Assembly (NCBI GenBank): GCA_964030475.1
Contig: CAXIPT010000004.1
Location: 6,237,738-6,301,737, forward strand
DNA: 64,000 nucleotides
Direction of reading: 5' to 3'
Origin: Tethya wilhelma
Lineage: Eukaryota > Porifera > Demospongiae > Tethyida > Tethyidae
Positions 63,108-64,000 of this stretch are shown piece by piece. The position numbers and the translations under genes are program-made. Below the pieces are notes generated by a model. The model did no database searches, was not told the DNA's origin, and saw only the letters and a list, made by a program, of their open reading frames with translations. Positions within the stretch are counted from its first letter, which is position 1, and every line of letters starts with the position of its first letter.

Positions 63108-63993
63108 ATTAGAGAGTAAACTTCGTTCCTTTGCTTGTCTCACAAAGGGTGATGTCATAGGTATTGAATACAATGATAAGGTACGTGAGTAAGACCCTCT
63201 TTGTTAGTTTGAATCAACTATTAATATCTCTTTTCCAACAGATTTATGAACTGCTAGTCCTGGATACAAAACCAGACAAGGCTGTTTCCATCATTGAATG
63301 TGACATGAAGGTAAAGAGATGCCACCTCAGTGTTTGTTGCATTCTCTTGAAACTTTGTGAGGATAAAACCCTAACACTCATTCACTGATGATAATGTGTG
63401 TTGCTATGCAGGTGGACTTTGCCACTCCTGTTGGTTACCAGTCACCAGAGCCAGAGAAGATGCATACTGATGATGCTGATGGAGCATTTGATGTGAGTCA
63501 CTTCAAAGCTATATATTCATTGAGATCAAACTGAAAGATAAAATGATTTGAAGATGTATTGTATTTTTATATTATAATGTGTATGTGTGTATTTTATGCA
63601 TTGTTTCTTTAGAGTGAAAAGGATGGACTGATAAAAGAGGCATTGGAAAAAGCTGCCAAATTTAAGGTGCAATCACCTTATGGTGCTTGCAGAATAACAC
63701 GTGTACCATGTTTGTTTGTAGCATTTATGTCTGCATTTGAAATGTTTATTTATGCATTAATACTGTTAGTACATCTCTCAATCCCTATCCAGGCCTTCTC
63801 TGGGAGTGGTCAAAGACTTGATGGTAAAGTGAAGAACAAATCTCGGTCAACACTGGGTGCCTCTTCCTCTCCAGCTGAGAGTGAGCAGCCCCTCACCAAA
63901 CACACCAGAGGGATACCCAACTACAACTACAAGAAAGGAAAGCTGACCTTTGCCAAAGCCAAGAGCCTCAAAACAGAGCCTGAAGACCCAATG
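63108..63993 (+). CDS. UFD1, ubiquitin-fusion degradation factor, C-terminal exons
   Basis: Exons 63108-63180, 63242-63310, 63412-63492, 63613-63666 and 63793-63993 join in phase with GT-AG borders (last donor GTGTGT at the window end). The product reads LRSFACLTKGDVIGIEYNDK, IYELLVLDTKPDKAVSIIEC, DMKVDFATPVGY, then AFSGSGQRLDGK and RGIPNYNYKKGKLTF. These are hallmark segments of UFD1: the end of the double-psi barrel/mixed fold domain and the C-terminal p97/Npl4-binding region. UFD1 with NPL4 delivers ubiquitinated proteins to the p97 ATPase in endoplasmic-reticulum-associated degradation. The N-terminal ~190 residues are not found upstream; a truncated retroelement and an N precede the first exon. 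The protein continues beyond the window. Confidence 0.93.
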
Positions 63994-64000
63994 GTGTGTA

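Overview
The window looks like animal nuclear DNA, and I infer a demosponge, most likely Amphimedon queenslandica or a close relative. It is AT-rich, has short GT-AG introns (often under 200 bp), carries many CA/TG microsatellites and short inverted-repeat transposons, and encodes domains typical of animals (Death, SAM, ankyrin, Roc-COR, Notch-ligand-like, EGF, Ig, FN3). No sequence search was possible, so species and family names are recognition calls.

Left part (1-24.7 kb): a minus-strand array of three related multidomain genes. The first (3349-7727) encodes Death + an unnamed conserved domain + about 10 ankyrin repeats. The second (8894-16386) encodes ankyrin repeats + a linker + a pseudokinase + Roc-COR GTPase + a C-terminal Death domain. 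The third (17612-22821) encodes Death + the unnamed domain + ankyrin repeats + a pseudokinase. All three exon chains were assembled by hand and their lengths divide exactly by three (772, 1494 and 1044 residues). Most ankyrin repeats sit on their own 93-105 bp phase-0 exon. A SAM-domain gene fragment lies at 1.2-1.6 kb.

Middle part (23-38 kb): mostly debris and transposons. A broken Notch-ligand-like fragment is joined to a broken copy of the Death/unnamed-domain gene, and that copy is split by nested DNA transposons with readable target-site duplications. Two genes lie head to head at 33.3-36.0 kb: a weakly Bcl-2-like protein and a stand-alone copy of the unnamed domain.

Right part (38.9-64 kb): two tandem Notch-ligand-like type I membrane protein genes (38936-43904 and 44404-47541) and a decayed third copy; a broken Mutator-like transposase; an inverted partial duplicate of the pseudokinase region (51297-52873); a 2 kb element with 9 bp target duplications; a minus-strand Ig-FN3 surface protein (57546-60981) with a GPI-signal-like C-terminus; a Ty3/Gypsy-like 5' LTR and gag; and the C-terminal exons of UFD1 running off the window.

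Functionally, the Death, ankyrin, pseudokinase and Roc-COR genes look like a locally expanding family of intracellular signalling or innate-immune scaffolds. The Notch-ligand-like and Ig-FN3 genes are cell-surface proteins. Four N characters occur, three of them inside or at the edge of microsatellites, and mark places where the assembly may be unreliable.
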